From Streptomyces phyllanthi (lineage in GTDB: Bacteria; Actinomycetota; Actinomycetes; Streptomycetales; Streptomycetaceae): 39,930 bases of DNA. Every line of letters begins with the position of its first letter. The first letter of the stretch is position 1. The notes below the pieces were generated by a model. The model saw nothing but the letters and a program-made list of their open reading frames with translations, did not search any database and was not told where the DNA came from. The position numbers and the translations under genes are program-made. Of the stretch, positions 31,573-39,930 are shown in pieces. The DNA lies in NCBI RefSeq assembly GCF_009377205.1, contig NZ_VJZE01000029.1, positions 1-39,930 of the forward strand. The letters are read 5' to 3'.

Positions 31573-32048
31573 GAGGATGAGCGTGCCACAGCCTCGACGG
31601 GGCCGTCGGCCGGGCTGGGCCGACGGGGGTGCGGCTTGGCGTTCTGCAGGACGCCCGCGCTCTCCTTCATGGAGGAGGCGGTCTTCTGCGCGCCCCTTCC
31701 GTTCTTGGCCTTCTTCGCGAAGAGCACCCCGACCAGCGCGAGGAGCCCGGCGATCAGCACGTTCGCCGCGAAGGACAGCAGGAAGCAGACGGCCAGGTTC
31801 CAGTCGCTCCAGGTCCGGATGCCGTACGCGAGGGCGAAGTTCAGCATGGGCAGGGAGAAGATCAGCACCGCGCCGGCTGCCGCGAACGCCCCGCCGCCGA
31901 CCGCACCGCGCTTGACGTCCCGCCTGAGCTGCGCCTTGGCCAGCGCGATCTCGTCGTGCACGAGCGCGGACATCTCGGCGGTCGCCGTGGCGAACAGCTG
32001 GCCGATGCTGCGTTCGGCACCGACCGGGCCGCCGTCGGGTGAGCTCAT
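31569..32048 (-). CDS. phage holin family protein (actinobacterial holin-X)
   Basis: A 159-residue membrane protein with the usual layout: an amphipathic N-terminal stretch (SIGQLFATATAEMSALVHDE followed by IALAKAQLRRDV), two helices (AFAAAGAVLIFSLPMLNFAL and VCFLLSFAANVLIAGLLALVG), and a basic cytoplasmic tail. Despite the family name there is no phage context; such proteins are common chromosomal genes in actinomycetes and their role is unknown. Coupled to the downstream hydrolase by ATGA; nhaA lies upstream on the same strand. Confidence 0.88.
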   Translation of the reverse strand: MSSPDGGPVGAERSIGQLFATATAEMSALVHDEIALAKAQLRRDVKRGAVGGGAFAAAGAVLIFSLPMLNFALAYGIRTWSDWNLAVCFLLSFAANVLIAGLLALVGVLFAKKAKNGRGAQKTASSMKESAGVLQNAKPHPRRPSPADGPVEAVARSSS

Positions 32049-32093
32049 CTGAGTCTCCCTCTTTCTGCTTGCGGTTTGTGTGGTCCCGTCAGA

Positions 32094-33500
32094 TCATGCC
32101 GGACCGTCGTTCCCCTCGCTTGCCCTGCCCGTCACTTCGGCAAGCCTCCGGTGCTCGGCGGCCTTGCGCTCGTAGATCTCGGCCATGCGCAGGTGGTACT
32201 CGGGGTTGTCCTGCTCGTAGATGTCGGGGATGCCGTCGAGGTCCTCGTCGCGCTCCTCCGCCTCGTACAGGGCGCGGTACTTGGCGTTCCGTACCTTCAG
32301 CAGCACGGTCGACAGCAGGGCCGCGATCAGCGAGCCGGTGAGAACGGCAGCCTTGACCTGGTCGGTGAGTACCCGCTCGCCCTCGAAGGCGAGTTCGCCG
32401 ATGAGCAGCGAGACGGTGAAGCCGATGCCCGCGAGGGAGGCGACCGCGAAGACGTCGGGCCAGGAGAGGTCCTCACTGAGCGAGGCCCTGGTGAAGCGGG
32501 CCGTCAGCCAGGTGCCGCCGAAGATGCCCAGCACCTTGCCGACGACGAGTCCGAGGACGACGCCCAGGGTCTCGGGCCTGGTGAACACTTCGCCGAGCGC
32601 GCCGCCGGAGACCGCGACACCCGCGCTGAACAGCGCGAACAGCGGTACGGCGAGACCTGCCGACAGGGGCCGGACGAGGTGCTCGATGTGTTCGCCGGGG
32701 GAGCGGGTCTCGCCCTCGTGCGTCGTGCAGCGCAGCATCAGGCCCATCGCGACGCCGGCGATCGTGGCGTGGATGCCGCTGTTGTACATCAGCGCCCAGA
32801 TGACGAGCGCGAGCGGGACGTACACATACCAGCCGCGTACGCCCTTTCTGAGCAGCAGCCAGAACACGAGGAGGCCCGCGAAGGCGCCGCCGAGTGCGGC
32901 GAAGTTCAGGCCGTCGGTGAAGAAGACGGCGATGATCAGGATGGCGAACAGGTCGTCGACGACGGCGAGTGTGAGCAGGAAGGCGCGCAGGGCGGAGGGC
33001 AGCGAGGTCCCGATGACGGCGAGGACGGCCAGTGCGAAGGCGATGTCGGTGGCGGTGGGCACGGCCCAGCCGGCGAGTGAGCCGCCGCCCATGAGGTTGG
33101 TGAGCGTGTAGACGAGCGCGGGCACGGCCATGCCGCAGAGCGCGGCGGCGACGGGGAGCAGGGCCGCTCTCGGGTCCCGCAGGTCCCCGGCCACCATCTC
33201 GCGCTTGAGCTCGATGCCCGCGACGAAGAAGAAGATCGCGAGCAGTCCGTCGGCCGCCCAGTGCTCGATGGAGAGGTTGAGCCCCAGTGCCCCGGGCCCC
33301 AGATGGAACTCCCGCACGGTCTCGTAACTGTCGTGCAGGGCGGGCACGTTCGCCCAGATCAGTGCGGTGATCGCCGCCACGAGGAGCAGCACCCCGCCGA
33401 CCGTCTCCGTCCGCAGCGCGTCCGCGACGAAGGTCCGCTCGGGCAGCGACAGCCGTCCGAGGAACTTGCGGGTGCCGGGGGTGGCGCGGGGGGCGGACAT
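32094..33500 (-). CDS. nhaA: Na+/H+ antiporter NhaA
   Basis: An inner-membrane sodium/proton antiporter of 468 residues with about twelve helices. The key segments are FFFVAGIELKREMVAGDLRD, GWAVPTATDIAFALAVLAVI and TLAVVDDLFAILIIAVFF, containing the two adjacent aspartates of the ion site (near residues 178-179). A C-terminal cytoplasmic tail of about 60 residues rich in Glu/Arg (YEAEERDEDLDGIPDIYEQD) is an addition relative to E. coli NhaA. The start ATG at 33500 has GGAGGT 7 nt upstream. It heads the minus-strand group with the holin-X and hydrolase genes. Confidence 0.95.
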   Translation of the reverse strand: MSAPRATPGTRKFLGRLSLPERTFVADALRTETVGGVLLLVAAITALIWANVPALHDSYETVREFHLGPGALGLNLSIEHWAADGLLAIFFFVAGIELKREMVAGDLRDPRAALLPVAAALCGMAVPALVYTLTNLMGGGSLAGWAVPTATDIAFALAVLAVIGTSLPSALRAFLLTLAVVDDLFAILIIAVFFTDGLNFAALGGAFAGLLVFWLLLRKGVRGWYVYVPLALVIWALMYNSGIHATIAGVAMGLMLRCTTHEGETRSPGEHIEHLVRPLSAGLAVPLFALFSAGVAVSGGALGEVFTRPETLGVVLGLVVGKVLGIFGGTWLTARFTRASLSEDLSWPDVFAVASLAGIGFTVSLLIGELAFEGERVLTDQVKAAVLTGSLIAALLSTVLLKVRNAKYRALYEAEERDEDLDGIPDIYEQDNPEYHLRMAEIYERKAAEHRRLAEVTGRASEGNDGPA

Positions 33501-33591
33501 GTGGGGACCTCCGGTCGGTGGGCAGGGCGTAGCGCATGCCGACCAGACTTCCCGGCGCACCTTGAGGGTCTTCTCGCGTTGTTGATGTGTT

Positions 33592-33608
33592 CCTTAGCTT
33601 ACCTAAGG
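33592..33608. promoter_or_regulatory. palindrome upstream of nhaA
   Basis: CCTTAGCTTACCTAAGG has 6-bp arms. GCTTACCTAA matches one half of the actinobacterial iron-regulator (IdeR/DmdR) consensus, but the other half does not fit. Confidence 0.35.
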
Positions 33609-33644
33609 TGTGGCAGGGGCAACCGAAGACCTTCGTGGGACGGA

Positions 33645-33684
33645 CGGAAGGGGCGCCCGGCGATGCTGCCGGACGCCCCTTCCG
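33645..33684 (-). terminator. terminator after acs
   Basis: Near-perfect arms CGGAAGGGGCGCCCGGC and GCCGGACGCCCCTTCCG lie 34 bases beyond the acs stop codon. Confidence 0.85.
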
Positions 33685-33717
33685 CGGACCATGCGCATGC
33701 GGAACCCGCGAACGTAC

Positions 33718-35676
33718 TCAGTCCTCGCTCGGCGCCGCGGGCAGCTTCGCCTGGATCAGGTCCATCACCGTCGAGTCCGTCAGCGTCGTCACATCGCCGA
33801 GCTGCCGGTTCTCCGCCACGTCACGCAGCAGGCGCCGCATGATCTTCCCGGAGCGGGTCTTGGGCAGCTCCGCGACCGGCAGGATCCGCTTCGGCTTGGC
33901 GATGGGGCCGAGGGTCGTGCCGACGTGGTTGCGCAGATCGGCGATGAGGTTCTCGTCCTCGGCGTTGGCCGTGCCGCGCAGGATGACGAACGCGACGATC
34001 GCCTGTCCGGTGGTCTCGTCGGCCGCGCCGACCACGGCCGCCTCCGCGACCGACGGGTGCGACACGAGCGCCGACTCCACCTCGGTGGTCGAGATGTTGT
34101 GGCCGGACACGAGCATGACGTCGTCGACACGACCGAGGAGCCAGATGTCCCCGTCGTCGTCCTTCTTGGCGCCGTCACCGGCGAAGTACTTGCCCTCGAA
34201 GCGCGACCAGTAGGTGTCGATGAACCGCTGGTCGTCGCCCCAGATGGTGCGCAGCATCGACGGCCACGGCTCGGTGAGGACCAGATAGCCACCGCCGCCG
34301 TTCGGCACCTCGTTCGCCTCGTCGTCGACGACCGTCGCGGAGATGCCCGGCAGCGGCGTCTGCGCGGAGCCCGGCTTGGTCTCCGTCACGCCGGGCAGCG
34401 GCGAGATCATCATCGAGCCGGTCTCGGTCTGCCACCAGGTGTCCACGATCGGCGTCCTGTCCCCGCCGATGTGCTTCCGGTACCAGATCCACGCCTCGGG
34501 GTTGATCGGCTCACCGACCGAGCCCAGGACGCGCAGGCTCGACAGGTCGAACTTCGCGGGGATGTCGTCGCCCCACTTCATGAACGTCCGGATGGCGGTC
34601 GGAGCGGTGTAGAGGATCGTGACGCCGTACTTTTGCACGATCTCCCAGAAGCGGCCCTGGTGCGGGGTGTCCGGGGTGCCCTCGTACATGACCTGCGTCG
34701 CGCCGTTCGCCAGGGGCCCGTACACGATGTACGAGTGGCCGGTCACCCAGCCGACGTCGGCCGTGCACCAGTACACGTCGGTCTCGGGCTTGAGGTCGAA
34801 GACGGCGTGGTGGGTGTACGACGCCTGCGTGAGGTAGCCGCCGGAGGTGTGCAGGATGCCCTTCGGCTTACCCGTGGTGCCCGAGGTGTAGAGGATGAAC
34901 AGCGGGTGCTCGGCGTCGAACGCCTCGGGAGTGTGCTCGGCGGACTGCCGCTCCACGATCTCGTGCCACCACACGTCGCGGCCCTCGGTCCAGGCGACGT
35001 CCTGGCCCGTGCGGCGGACGACGAGGACATGCTCCACGTTGTCCACGCGCGCGACGGCGTCGTCGACCGCGGGCTTGAGCGCGGACGGCTTGCCGCGCCG
35101 GTAGCCGCCGTCGGAGGTGATGACGACCTTGGCGTCGGCGTCCTGGATGCGGGTCGCGAGCGCGTCCGCGGAGAAACCGCCGAAGACGACGGAGTGCGCG
35201 GCGCCGATCCGGGCGCAGGCGAGCATCGCGACCGCGGTCTCGGGAATCATCGGCATATAGACGGCGACCCGGTCGCCGGCCTGGACTCCCAGCTCCAGCA
35301 GGGCGTTGGCGGCCTTGGAGACCTCGTCCTTCAGCTCGGCGTAGGTGACGGCGCGGCTGTCGCCGGGCTCGCCCTCGAAGTGGATGGCGACCCGGTCGCC
35401 GTACCCGGCCTCGACATGCCGGTCCACGCAGTTGTACGCCACGTTGAGCTTGCCGTCCTTGAACCACTTCGCGAACGGCGGGTTCGACCAGTCCAGGGTC
35501 TCGCTCGGCTCCTTGGCCCAGGTCAGCCGGCGGGCCTGCTCGGCCCAGAAGCCGAGCCTGTCAGCCTTGGCCTGCTCATACGCCTCCGCGGTGACGTTGG
35601 CGTTCGCGGCCAGGTCGGCGGGGGGTGCGAACCTGCGTTCTTCCTTGAGCAGGTTGGCCAAGGATTCGTTGCTCAC
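33718..35676 (-). CDS. acs: acetyl-CoA synthetase
   Basis: AMP-forming acetate-CoA ligase of 652 residues, activating acetate to acetyl-CoA via acetyl-AMP. Visible are the ACS N-terminal part, the P-loop-like [11 protein letters not shown] near residue 263, [37 protein letters not shown] and the C-terminal [11 protein letters not shown], whose Lys (near 609) is the residue acetylated in regulated Acs enzymes. The frame is open to an ATG at 35718, but the GTG at 35676 follows GGGAGATGTC. The upstream 186 bases include a GACCC/GGGTC inverted repeat and probably its promoter. The neighbouring fusion gene lies upstream on the same strand. Confidence 0.97.
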   Translation of the reverse strand: MSNESLANLLKEERRFAPPADLAANANVTAEAYEQAKADRLGFWAEQARRLTWAKEPSETLDWSNPPFAKWFKDGKLNVAYNCVDRHVEAGYGDRVAIHFEGEPGDSRAVTYAELKDEVSKAANALLELGVQAGDRVAVYMPMIPETAVAMLACARIGAAHSVVFGGFSADALATRIQDADAKVVITSDGGYRRGKPSALKPAVDDAVARVDNVEHVLVVRRTGQDVAWTEGRDVWWHEIVERQSAEHTPEAFDAEHPLFILYTSGTTGKPKGILHTSGGYLTQASYTHHAVFDLKPETDVYWCTADVGWVTGHSYIVYGPLANGATQVMYEGTPDTPHQGRFWEIVQKYGVTILYTAPTAIRTFMKWGDDIPAKFDLSSLRVLGSVGEPINPEAWIWYRKHIGGDRTPIVDTWWQTETGSMMISPLPGVTETKPGSAQTPLPGISATVVDDEANEVPNGGGGYLVLTEPWPSMLRTIWGDDQRFIDTYWSRFEGKYFAGDGAKKDDDGDIWLLGRVDDVMLVSGHNISTTEVESALVSHPSVAEAAVVGAADETTGQAIVAFVILRGTANAEDENLIADLRNHVGTTLGPIAKPKRILPVAELPKTRSGKIMRRLLRDVAENRQLGDVTTLTDSTVMDLIQAKLPAAPSED

Positions 35677-35862
35677 GACATCTCCCTTTCCCAGGGTGTC
35701 CGTTGTGTCCCGGGCCACAGCTCATCAGACCGGGACCCCTGATGACAAGGGTCGTCGGACAATTGGTTTAGACCTGTGGGCGGGCGGCTCCGCTGCCGGG
35801 CCCACTCATGCTCACGGACGGGGCGCGTCCAGGGTTCACGCGCCCCGCTCCTCCTCCCACGG

Positions 35863-38223
35863 TCACGCGGAGCTGTACACGCCCTCCACCGCACCCGCTC
35901 TGTGGAACGCGTCCACGTGATCGAACACCTCCGTCCCGTCGCCGCCGGTCAGCAGGTACGCCTGTGCCTCGCCCACGTGGAAGTACATCCCGTGGAGCTC
36001 CAGCGCCCCTTCCCGCAGGGCCCGCGCAACGGACTCGTGTGCCCGGAGGTGCTCCAACTGCTGGACCACGTTGGTCAGACAGAGCTGCTCGACCGCGTCG
36101 GCCGGTGACCGCCCGGCCAGCCGCGCACCGGGCCGGTTCTTGTTCATCGCGCGCTCCAGGCTCGGCAGCCCGTGGCGCAGCCACCGCTTGAGCGGAGTGC
36201 GGGCACCGCCGGGCTCCGTGTTCAGCAGCGCCTGCATCGCCCCGCAGCCGGAGTGGCCGCACACCGTGATGGAGCGCACCTTCAGCACGTCCACCGCGTA
36301 CTCGATCGCCGCCGACACGGAGTCGTCCCCGCTTTCCTCGCCGGGCAGGGGGACCAGGTTTCCCACGTTGCGGACGACGAAGAGGTCGCCGGGGCCGCTG
36401 GAGGTGATCATCGATGTGACGAGCCGTGAGTCCGCGCAGGTCAGGAAGAGCTGTGCGGGCCGCTGTCCCTCGCGTGCCAGCCGGGCCAGCTCATCGCGCA
36501 CCAGCGGGGCGGTGTTCTGCTGGAACGCGCTGATGCCGCGTGCCAGTTGGTGCCCACTGGGCCGGCCGGAGCCGTCGGCCCCGTCCCCCGGCCGGTTGCC
36601 CGGCTGCGTCGGGTTCGGGCTCTCGCACTGGTGGTTGCGCCAGGGCGTCCACGGGCGGCACTGGCATCCCGAGGAGCCCTGCGGCTCTGCGATACGGGTG
36701 CCCGCGCGTCCCGTCAGCTCCACGGAACCGCCCTGCGCCCTGTGCGTGTTCTGCCAGTCCTGCAGCGTCTCGTACGCCGCGTGGTCCATGAACGACCCGT
36801 CCAGCTCCACGATGACATCGGCTCCTTGGGGTACGACGTGCAGCGCTCGGCTGAGCCGCGGCACCGCGAGGAACGTCAACTGGCCTCGTACATGGACGTA
36901 ATGGACTCCTTCTGTCTCGGTGTGCGTGATGCGGGTGCGGGCGAGGCGGTGCAGGGAGAGGCCGACGGCCACGGCCACGCCCAGGGCCACGCCCTCCAGG
37001 ACGCCAAGGAGGACGACGCCGAGCGTGGTGACGGCGTACACCAGGGCCTCACGGTGGCGGGTGACCGTGCGGATGTGGTTCAGGGAAACCATCTGGATGC
37101 CGACGGCCATCACCAGGGCGGCGAGCGACGCGAGGGGGATCAGCTCGAGGACCGGGACCATCAGCAGCGCGGCTACCACCACCCAAACGCCGTGCAGCAT
37201 CGTGGAGTCCCGGCTCACGGCGCCGGACTGCACGTTCGCCGAACTCCGGACGGCGACTCCGGCGATCGGCAGTCCGCCGAGTGCCCCGGAGACGATGTTG
37301 GCCGAGCCCTGCCCGAGCAGCTCCCGGTCGAGGTCGGAGCGCACCGCGCCCGGCCGCCCCGCCGCCAGCTTGTCCACGGCGACGGCGCCGAGCAGCGACT
37401 GCACGCTGCAGACCAGCGTGATGGTGAGGACAGCGGCGGCCAGGCCGAGCACCGGGCCTTCGGGCATACCGGCCAGGGCGTGGCTGCTCCAGGACGGCAG
37501 ATCGACCTTCGGCAGGCTCAGCCCGGTCAGGGAGGCGACCCCGGTGGCCGCGGTGACGGCGACGAGCGCGGCCGGGCCCTTGCGCAGTGCCCGGCCGAAG
37601 CGCCCGGGGAGCCTCGGCCATGCGAACAGCAGGGCCAGCGTCAGCACGCTCATCGACACGGCGGCTGGACGCAGGTCCGCCAACTGGGCGGGCAGGGCGC
37701 GGAGATTGTCCAGAACGGCGCTCCGCGGGGTGCCGCCGAGCACGATCTGCAGCTGGGCGACGGCGATGGTCACGCCGATACCGGCGAGCATGCCGTGCAC
37801 GATCGCGGGGCTGACGGCGAGCGCCGTACGGGCCACGCGCAGGCATCCCAGGCCGAGTTGGGTAACTCCTGCCAGGACCGTGATCGCGCAGGTGGTCCGC
37901 CAGCCGTACCGCTGGATGAGCTCGGCGGTGACGACGGTGAGCCCGGCGGCGGGACCGCTGACCTGGAGCGGCGAACCGCCGAGGCGTCCGGCGACGAGGC
38001 CGCCGACGGCGGCGGCGACGAGTCCGGCCTGGAGGGGCGCGCCGGTGGCGAGGGCGATCCCGAGGGACAGGGGCAGGGCGATCAGGAAGACGGCGAGCGA
38101 GGCGGAGATGTCGGCGCTCGCGATGCGGAGCCGTCGGCGCGGTGCCGGCGGTGGGCTGTGGGGCGCGTGGGCGTGGTGTGACCGGCTGGGGTCTTCGATG
38201 CGAGTGGGGGTGCAGGTTGACAT
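35863..38223 (-). CDS. SulP anion transporter fused to beta-carbonic anhydrase
   Basis: A 786-residue fusion. Residues 1-35 are a His/Pro-rich tail; about 35-425 is a SulP permease with about eleven helices (PLSLGIALATGAPLQAGLVA, SGPAAGLTVVTAELI, SGALGGLPIAGVAVRSSANV); about 430-525 is a STAS-like domain (VHVRGQLTFLAVPRL, VELDGSFMDHAAYETL). A Cys/Trp-rich linker of about 50 residues leads to a beta-carbonic anhydrase (about 575-786) with zinc ligands in CADSRL and CGHSGCGAM. The fusion suggests bicarbonate uptake tied to CO2 hydration; sulfate transport is the alternative for SulP. The start ATG follows GGAGGAGACGGG. The upstream intergenic region is AT-rich. Confidence 0.93.
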   Translation of the reverse strand: MSTCTPTRIEDPSRSHHAHAPHSPPPAPRRRLRIASADISASLAVFLIALPLSLGIALATGAPLQAGLVAAAVGGLVAGRLGGSPLQVSGPAAGLTVVTAELIQRYGWRTTCAITVLAGVTQLGLGCLRVARTALAVSPAIVHGMLAGIGVTIAVAQLQIVLGGTPRSAVLDNLRALPAQLADLRPAAVSMSVLTLALLFAWPRLPGRFGRALRKGPAALVAVTAATGVASLTGLSLPKVDLPSWSSHALAGMPEGPVLGLAAAVLTITLVCSVQSLLGAVAVDKLAAGRPGAVRSDLDRELLGQGSANIVSGALGGLPIAGVAVRSSANVQSGAVSRDSTMLHGVWVVVAALLMVPVLELIPLASLAALVMAVGIQMVSLNHIRTVTRHREALVYAVTTLGVVLLGVLEGVALGVAVAVGLSLHRLARTRITHTETEGVHYVHVRGQLTFLAVPRLSRALHVVPQGADVIVELDGSFMDHAAYETLQDWQNTHRAQGGSVELTGRAGTRIAEPQGSSGCQCRPWTPWRNHQCESPNPTQPGNRPGDGADGSGRPSGHQLARGISAFQQNTAPLVRDELARLAREGQRPAQLFLTCADSRLVTSMITSSGPGDLFVVRNVGNLVPLPGEESGDDSVSAAIEYAVDVLKVRSITVCGHSGCGAMQALLNTEPGGARTPLKRWLRHGLPSLERAMNKNRPGARLAGRSPADAVEQLCLTNVVQQLEHLRAHESVARALREGALELHGMYFHVGEAQAYLLTGGDGTEVFDHVDAFHRAGAVEGVYSSA

Positions 38224-38568
38224 GGTTCCCGTCTCCTCCGGGGCTGCGCGGTCGCGGATCAGGGGGTCCCCGCACTCGTGCGAGGGCGGGTCGCGGCCGT
38301 GGGGCACGGCGTACAGCGGCGGGATTTCTCAACACTCAGTAAATGAATCGTAATGCAGAGTAAAGAACAAACGATGACTAAAGGGGCAAATGGGTGAATG
38401 GATCACCCCGTCGAGTGAATGAACATTCTCTTCGGCTTGTCATATGAACTGGCTCGCTCGGGCCGTGCGACCTTGTCCGCTCCGAGGAGGTCAGTGCCCT
38501 TCTTCACGCGGTGCCGCAGTGCTTCCTCGTCAGCGTTGCCCTCACTGAAGGAAGAAGGTGGGCCGACG
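38224..38568. promoter_or_regulatory. AT-rich divergent promoter region
   Basis: About 345 bases between divergent genes. Bases 38320-38450 have markedly lower GC than the rest of the window and include an inverted repeat GGGTGA-N5-TCACCC at 38392-38408. Divergent promoters are likely; individual boxes cannot be assigned. Confidence 0.5.
38392..38408. promoter_or_regulatory. inverted repeat, BldD-like
   Basis: GGGTGAATGGATCACCC: perfect 6-bp arms with a 5-nt spacer, similar to the AGTGA/TCACC pattern reported for BldD sites. Confidence 0.4.
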
Positions 38569-39849
38569 ATGGTCGCCGCCCGGAGGATCGTCGCGGTGGT
38601 CGCACTCGCCGTGGCCTGCGCCTCGGCGCTCACAGGTTGCTCGGAGGCCGGTTGGATCGGCGACACCGGTTCCAAGGAAGGTGCGCCGGGAGCGAAGAAG
38701 ACCGATCCGGCTCCGGCGCCCAGGAGCGCCGTACGCCTGATCGGTGACGGCTCCACCGCGGACACGGGCCCCCAGCCCCGCCGGCCCAGGCCCCAGCGGC
38801 TGGAACCCGGCCGGAAGCCGCCGCAGTTCGTCGTCTTCTCCTGGGACGGCGCCGGCGAGGACGGTCAGCGGCTGTTCTCCCACTTCCGCAAGGTGGCCAG
38901 GGCCAACAACGCCACGATGACGTACTTCCTCAGCGGCGTGTACATGCTGCCGGAGGAGAAGCGCGAGCTGTACCTGCCGCCGCGGCACGCGCCGGGCAGC
39001 TCGGACATCGGCTTCAACGACATCCAGGGGATCAAGGACACAGTGGCCCAGTTGCGCGGCGCGTGGCTGGAGGGCAACGAGATCGGAACCCACTTCAACG
39101 GCCACTTCTGCGGTTCCGGTGGCGGGGTGGGGGAGTGGTCGGTCGAGGAGTGGAAGAGCGAGATCGACCAGGCGAAGGCGTTCCTCAAGTCCTGGAAGAC
39201 CAACACGGGTGCGCGAGAGGGGGTGCCGCTGCCCTTCGACTACGACAAGGAGCTGATCGGCGCCCGCACGCCCTGCCTGGAGGGGCAGCAGAACTTCATG
39301 CGGGCCGCCCGGGACCTGGGCTTCCGCTACGACACCAGCGGTGTCGGCAGCCAGGTCTGGCCCAGGAAGACCGAGGGCCTGTGGGACATCCCGATGCAAC
39401 TGGTCCCCGTCCCCGGCCGCGCGTTCGAGACGCTGACGATGGACTACAACTTCTACGTGAACCAGTCCGGGGCACGCGCCGGCGCCCCGGCCATGCACCG
39501 GCACTGGGGCGATCAGTTCCGTGACGGCCTGCTCCACGGCTTCGAGCGCGCCTACCGGGGCAACCGCGCGCCCCTGATCATCGGTAACCACTTCGAGTCC
39601 TGGAACGGCGGCGCCTACATGCGTGCCGTCGAGCAGACCATCGAGAGGGTCTGCACCAGGAGCGAGGTGCGCTGTGTCTCCTTCCGGCAGCTCGTCGACT
39701 GGCTCGACGCCCAGGACCCCGAGGTCCTTGACCGGCTGCGCACCCTCAAGGTCGGCCAGGCCCCGGCGAAGGGCTGGGGCGCCTTCCTGGCCGACGGGCC
39801 CGCCCCGGCCCCGAAGGGCGTCCCGGGCGCGCCCGCGGCCGGGCGGTAG
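38569..39849 (+). CDS. polysaccharide-deacetylase-like lipoprotein
   Basis: A 426-residue lipoprotein with a signal peptide (VAVVALAVACASALTGC) ending in a lipobox Cys near residue 23, a Pro/Arg-rich linker to about residue 83, and a deacetylase-type barrel. CE4 motifs are recognisable but divergent: VVFSWDGAGEDG in place of TFDDG, GTHFNGHFCG as the His-containing metal motif, and an Arg-Pro-like motif altered to GARTPCLEG. It may act on cell-wall glycans, but catalytic competence is uncertain. The start is the ATG at 38569 behind AAGGTGGG; the frame is open upstream without signals. It stands alone, divergent from the SulP fusion. Confidence 0.85.
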   Translation: MVAARRIVAVVALAVACASALTGCSEAGWIGDTGSKEGAPGAKKTDPAPAPRSAVRLIGDGSTADTGPQPRRPRPQRLEPGRKPPQFVVFSWDGAGEDGQRLFSHFRKVARANNATMTYFLSGVYMLPEEKRELYLPPRHAPGSSDIGFNDIQGIKDTVAQLRGAWLEGNEIGTHFNGHFCGSGGGVGEWSVEEWKSEIDQAKAFLKSWKTNTGAREGVPLPFDYDKELIGARTPCLEGQQNFMRAARDLGFRYDTSGVGSQVWPRKTEGLWDIPMQLVPVPGRAFETLTMDYNFYVNQSGARAGAPAMHRHWGDQFRDGLLHGFERAYRGNRAPLIIGNHFESWNGGAYMRAVEQTIERVCTRSEVRCVSFRQLVDWLDAQDPEVLDRLRTLKVGQAPAKGWGAFLADGPAPAPKGVPGAPAAGR

Positions 39850-39904
39850 CCCGTCGCGGTGGGGCGGTGGCCCGTCGCGGTGGGGCGGTGGCCCCTCGGG
39901 ACGG
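39842..39904 (+). repeat. 21-bp tandem repeat over a stop codon
   Basis: Two full 21-bp units (39842-39862, 39863-39883, one mismatch) and a degenerate third, beginning GGCGGT. The first unit contains the stop codon of the deacetylase-like gene. Confidence 0.75.
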
Positions 39905-39930
39905 CTCCTTCAGGGGCGGGGTGGTGAGAC

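Noticed and set aside
31569..32048. Holin-family gene as evidence of a prophage
   Set aside because: No lysin, structural or integrase genes are near; holin-X proteins are ordinary chromosomal genes in actinomycetes.
33610..35742. A ~710-codon open frame opposite acetyl-CoA synthetase
   Set aside because: It is an antisense shadow of acs; the acs frame carries every family motif.
36547..38181. Long plus-strand frames opposite the SulP/carbonic-anhydrase gene
   Set aside because: Low-complexity Gly/Asp/Arg translation without motifs, fully explained by the real gene on the other strand.

Overview
The window is a piece of a Streptomyces (or very close actinomycete) chromosome. The DNA is GC-rich with G/C at most third codon positions, GTG starts are common, and many start codons lie about 7 nt after a TAGxxT-like -10 box (leaderless genes). 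It encodes a WblA-type WhiB protein, a Crp regulator, paired ArsA-like ATPases and a MarP-type protease. From 14.4 kb to the right end the layout looks like the conserved core locus around wblA (SCO3579) and crp (SCO3571) of S. coelicolor; that match is from memory, not from a search.

Left part (0-14.3 kb): this looks accessory. It holds an HSL-type alpha/beta hydrolase, a membrane-anchored Mrr-like nuclease and an unrecognised double-anchored extracytoplasmic protein. Next is a minus-strand sugar ABC importer operon (binding lipoprotein, single-domain ATPase, permease) whose lipoprotein begins with a 15-bp tandem repeat. Then come a small secreted protein behind a perfect hairpin, a VOC protein, an adenosine-deaminase-like enzyme and a 927-residue secreted hydrolase with Calx-beta-like modules. 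A decay zone follows with a glutamate-dehydrogenase relic, an HXXEE membrane protein and a truncated PEP-utilising enzyme, ending at tRNA-Pro(CGG). A ~78-bp sequence directly 3' of the tRNA has a diverged direct copy at 6.93-7.01 kb, so the 7.3-kb segment between may be an island or rearrangement at the tRNA.

Core part (14.4-30.5 kb): Pr6Pr membrane protein, metallophosphoesterase, YqeY-like protein, class A penicillin-binding protein divergent from wblA, two coupled ArsA-like ATPases, DUF4177 and RidA proteins, a Nudix hydrolase, and an MBL hydrolase reached through a chain of three overlapping mini-ORFs. These are followed by crp divergent from nth, a Nudix CoA-pyrophosphatase-like protein, the MarP-type protease and a small basic protein.

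Right part (30.5-39.9 kb): minus-strand NhaA antiporter, holin-X protein and epoxide-hydrolase-like enzyme; acetyl-CoA synthetase; a SulP transporter fused to a beta-carbonic anhydrase; and, divergently, a polysaccharide-deacetylase-like lipoprotein.

No CRISPR array, complete insertion sequence, integrase or rRNA was seen. The most unusual observations are the coupled mini-ORF chain at 24.77-24.88 kb, the tRNA-flanking direct repeats with gene relics between them, the run of leaderless promoters, and the repeat-built N-terminus of the sugar-binding lipoprotein.
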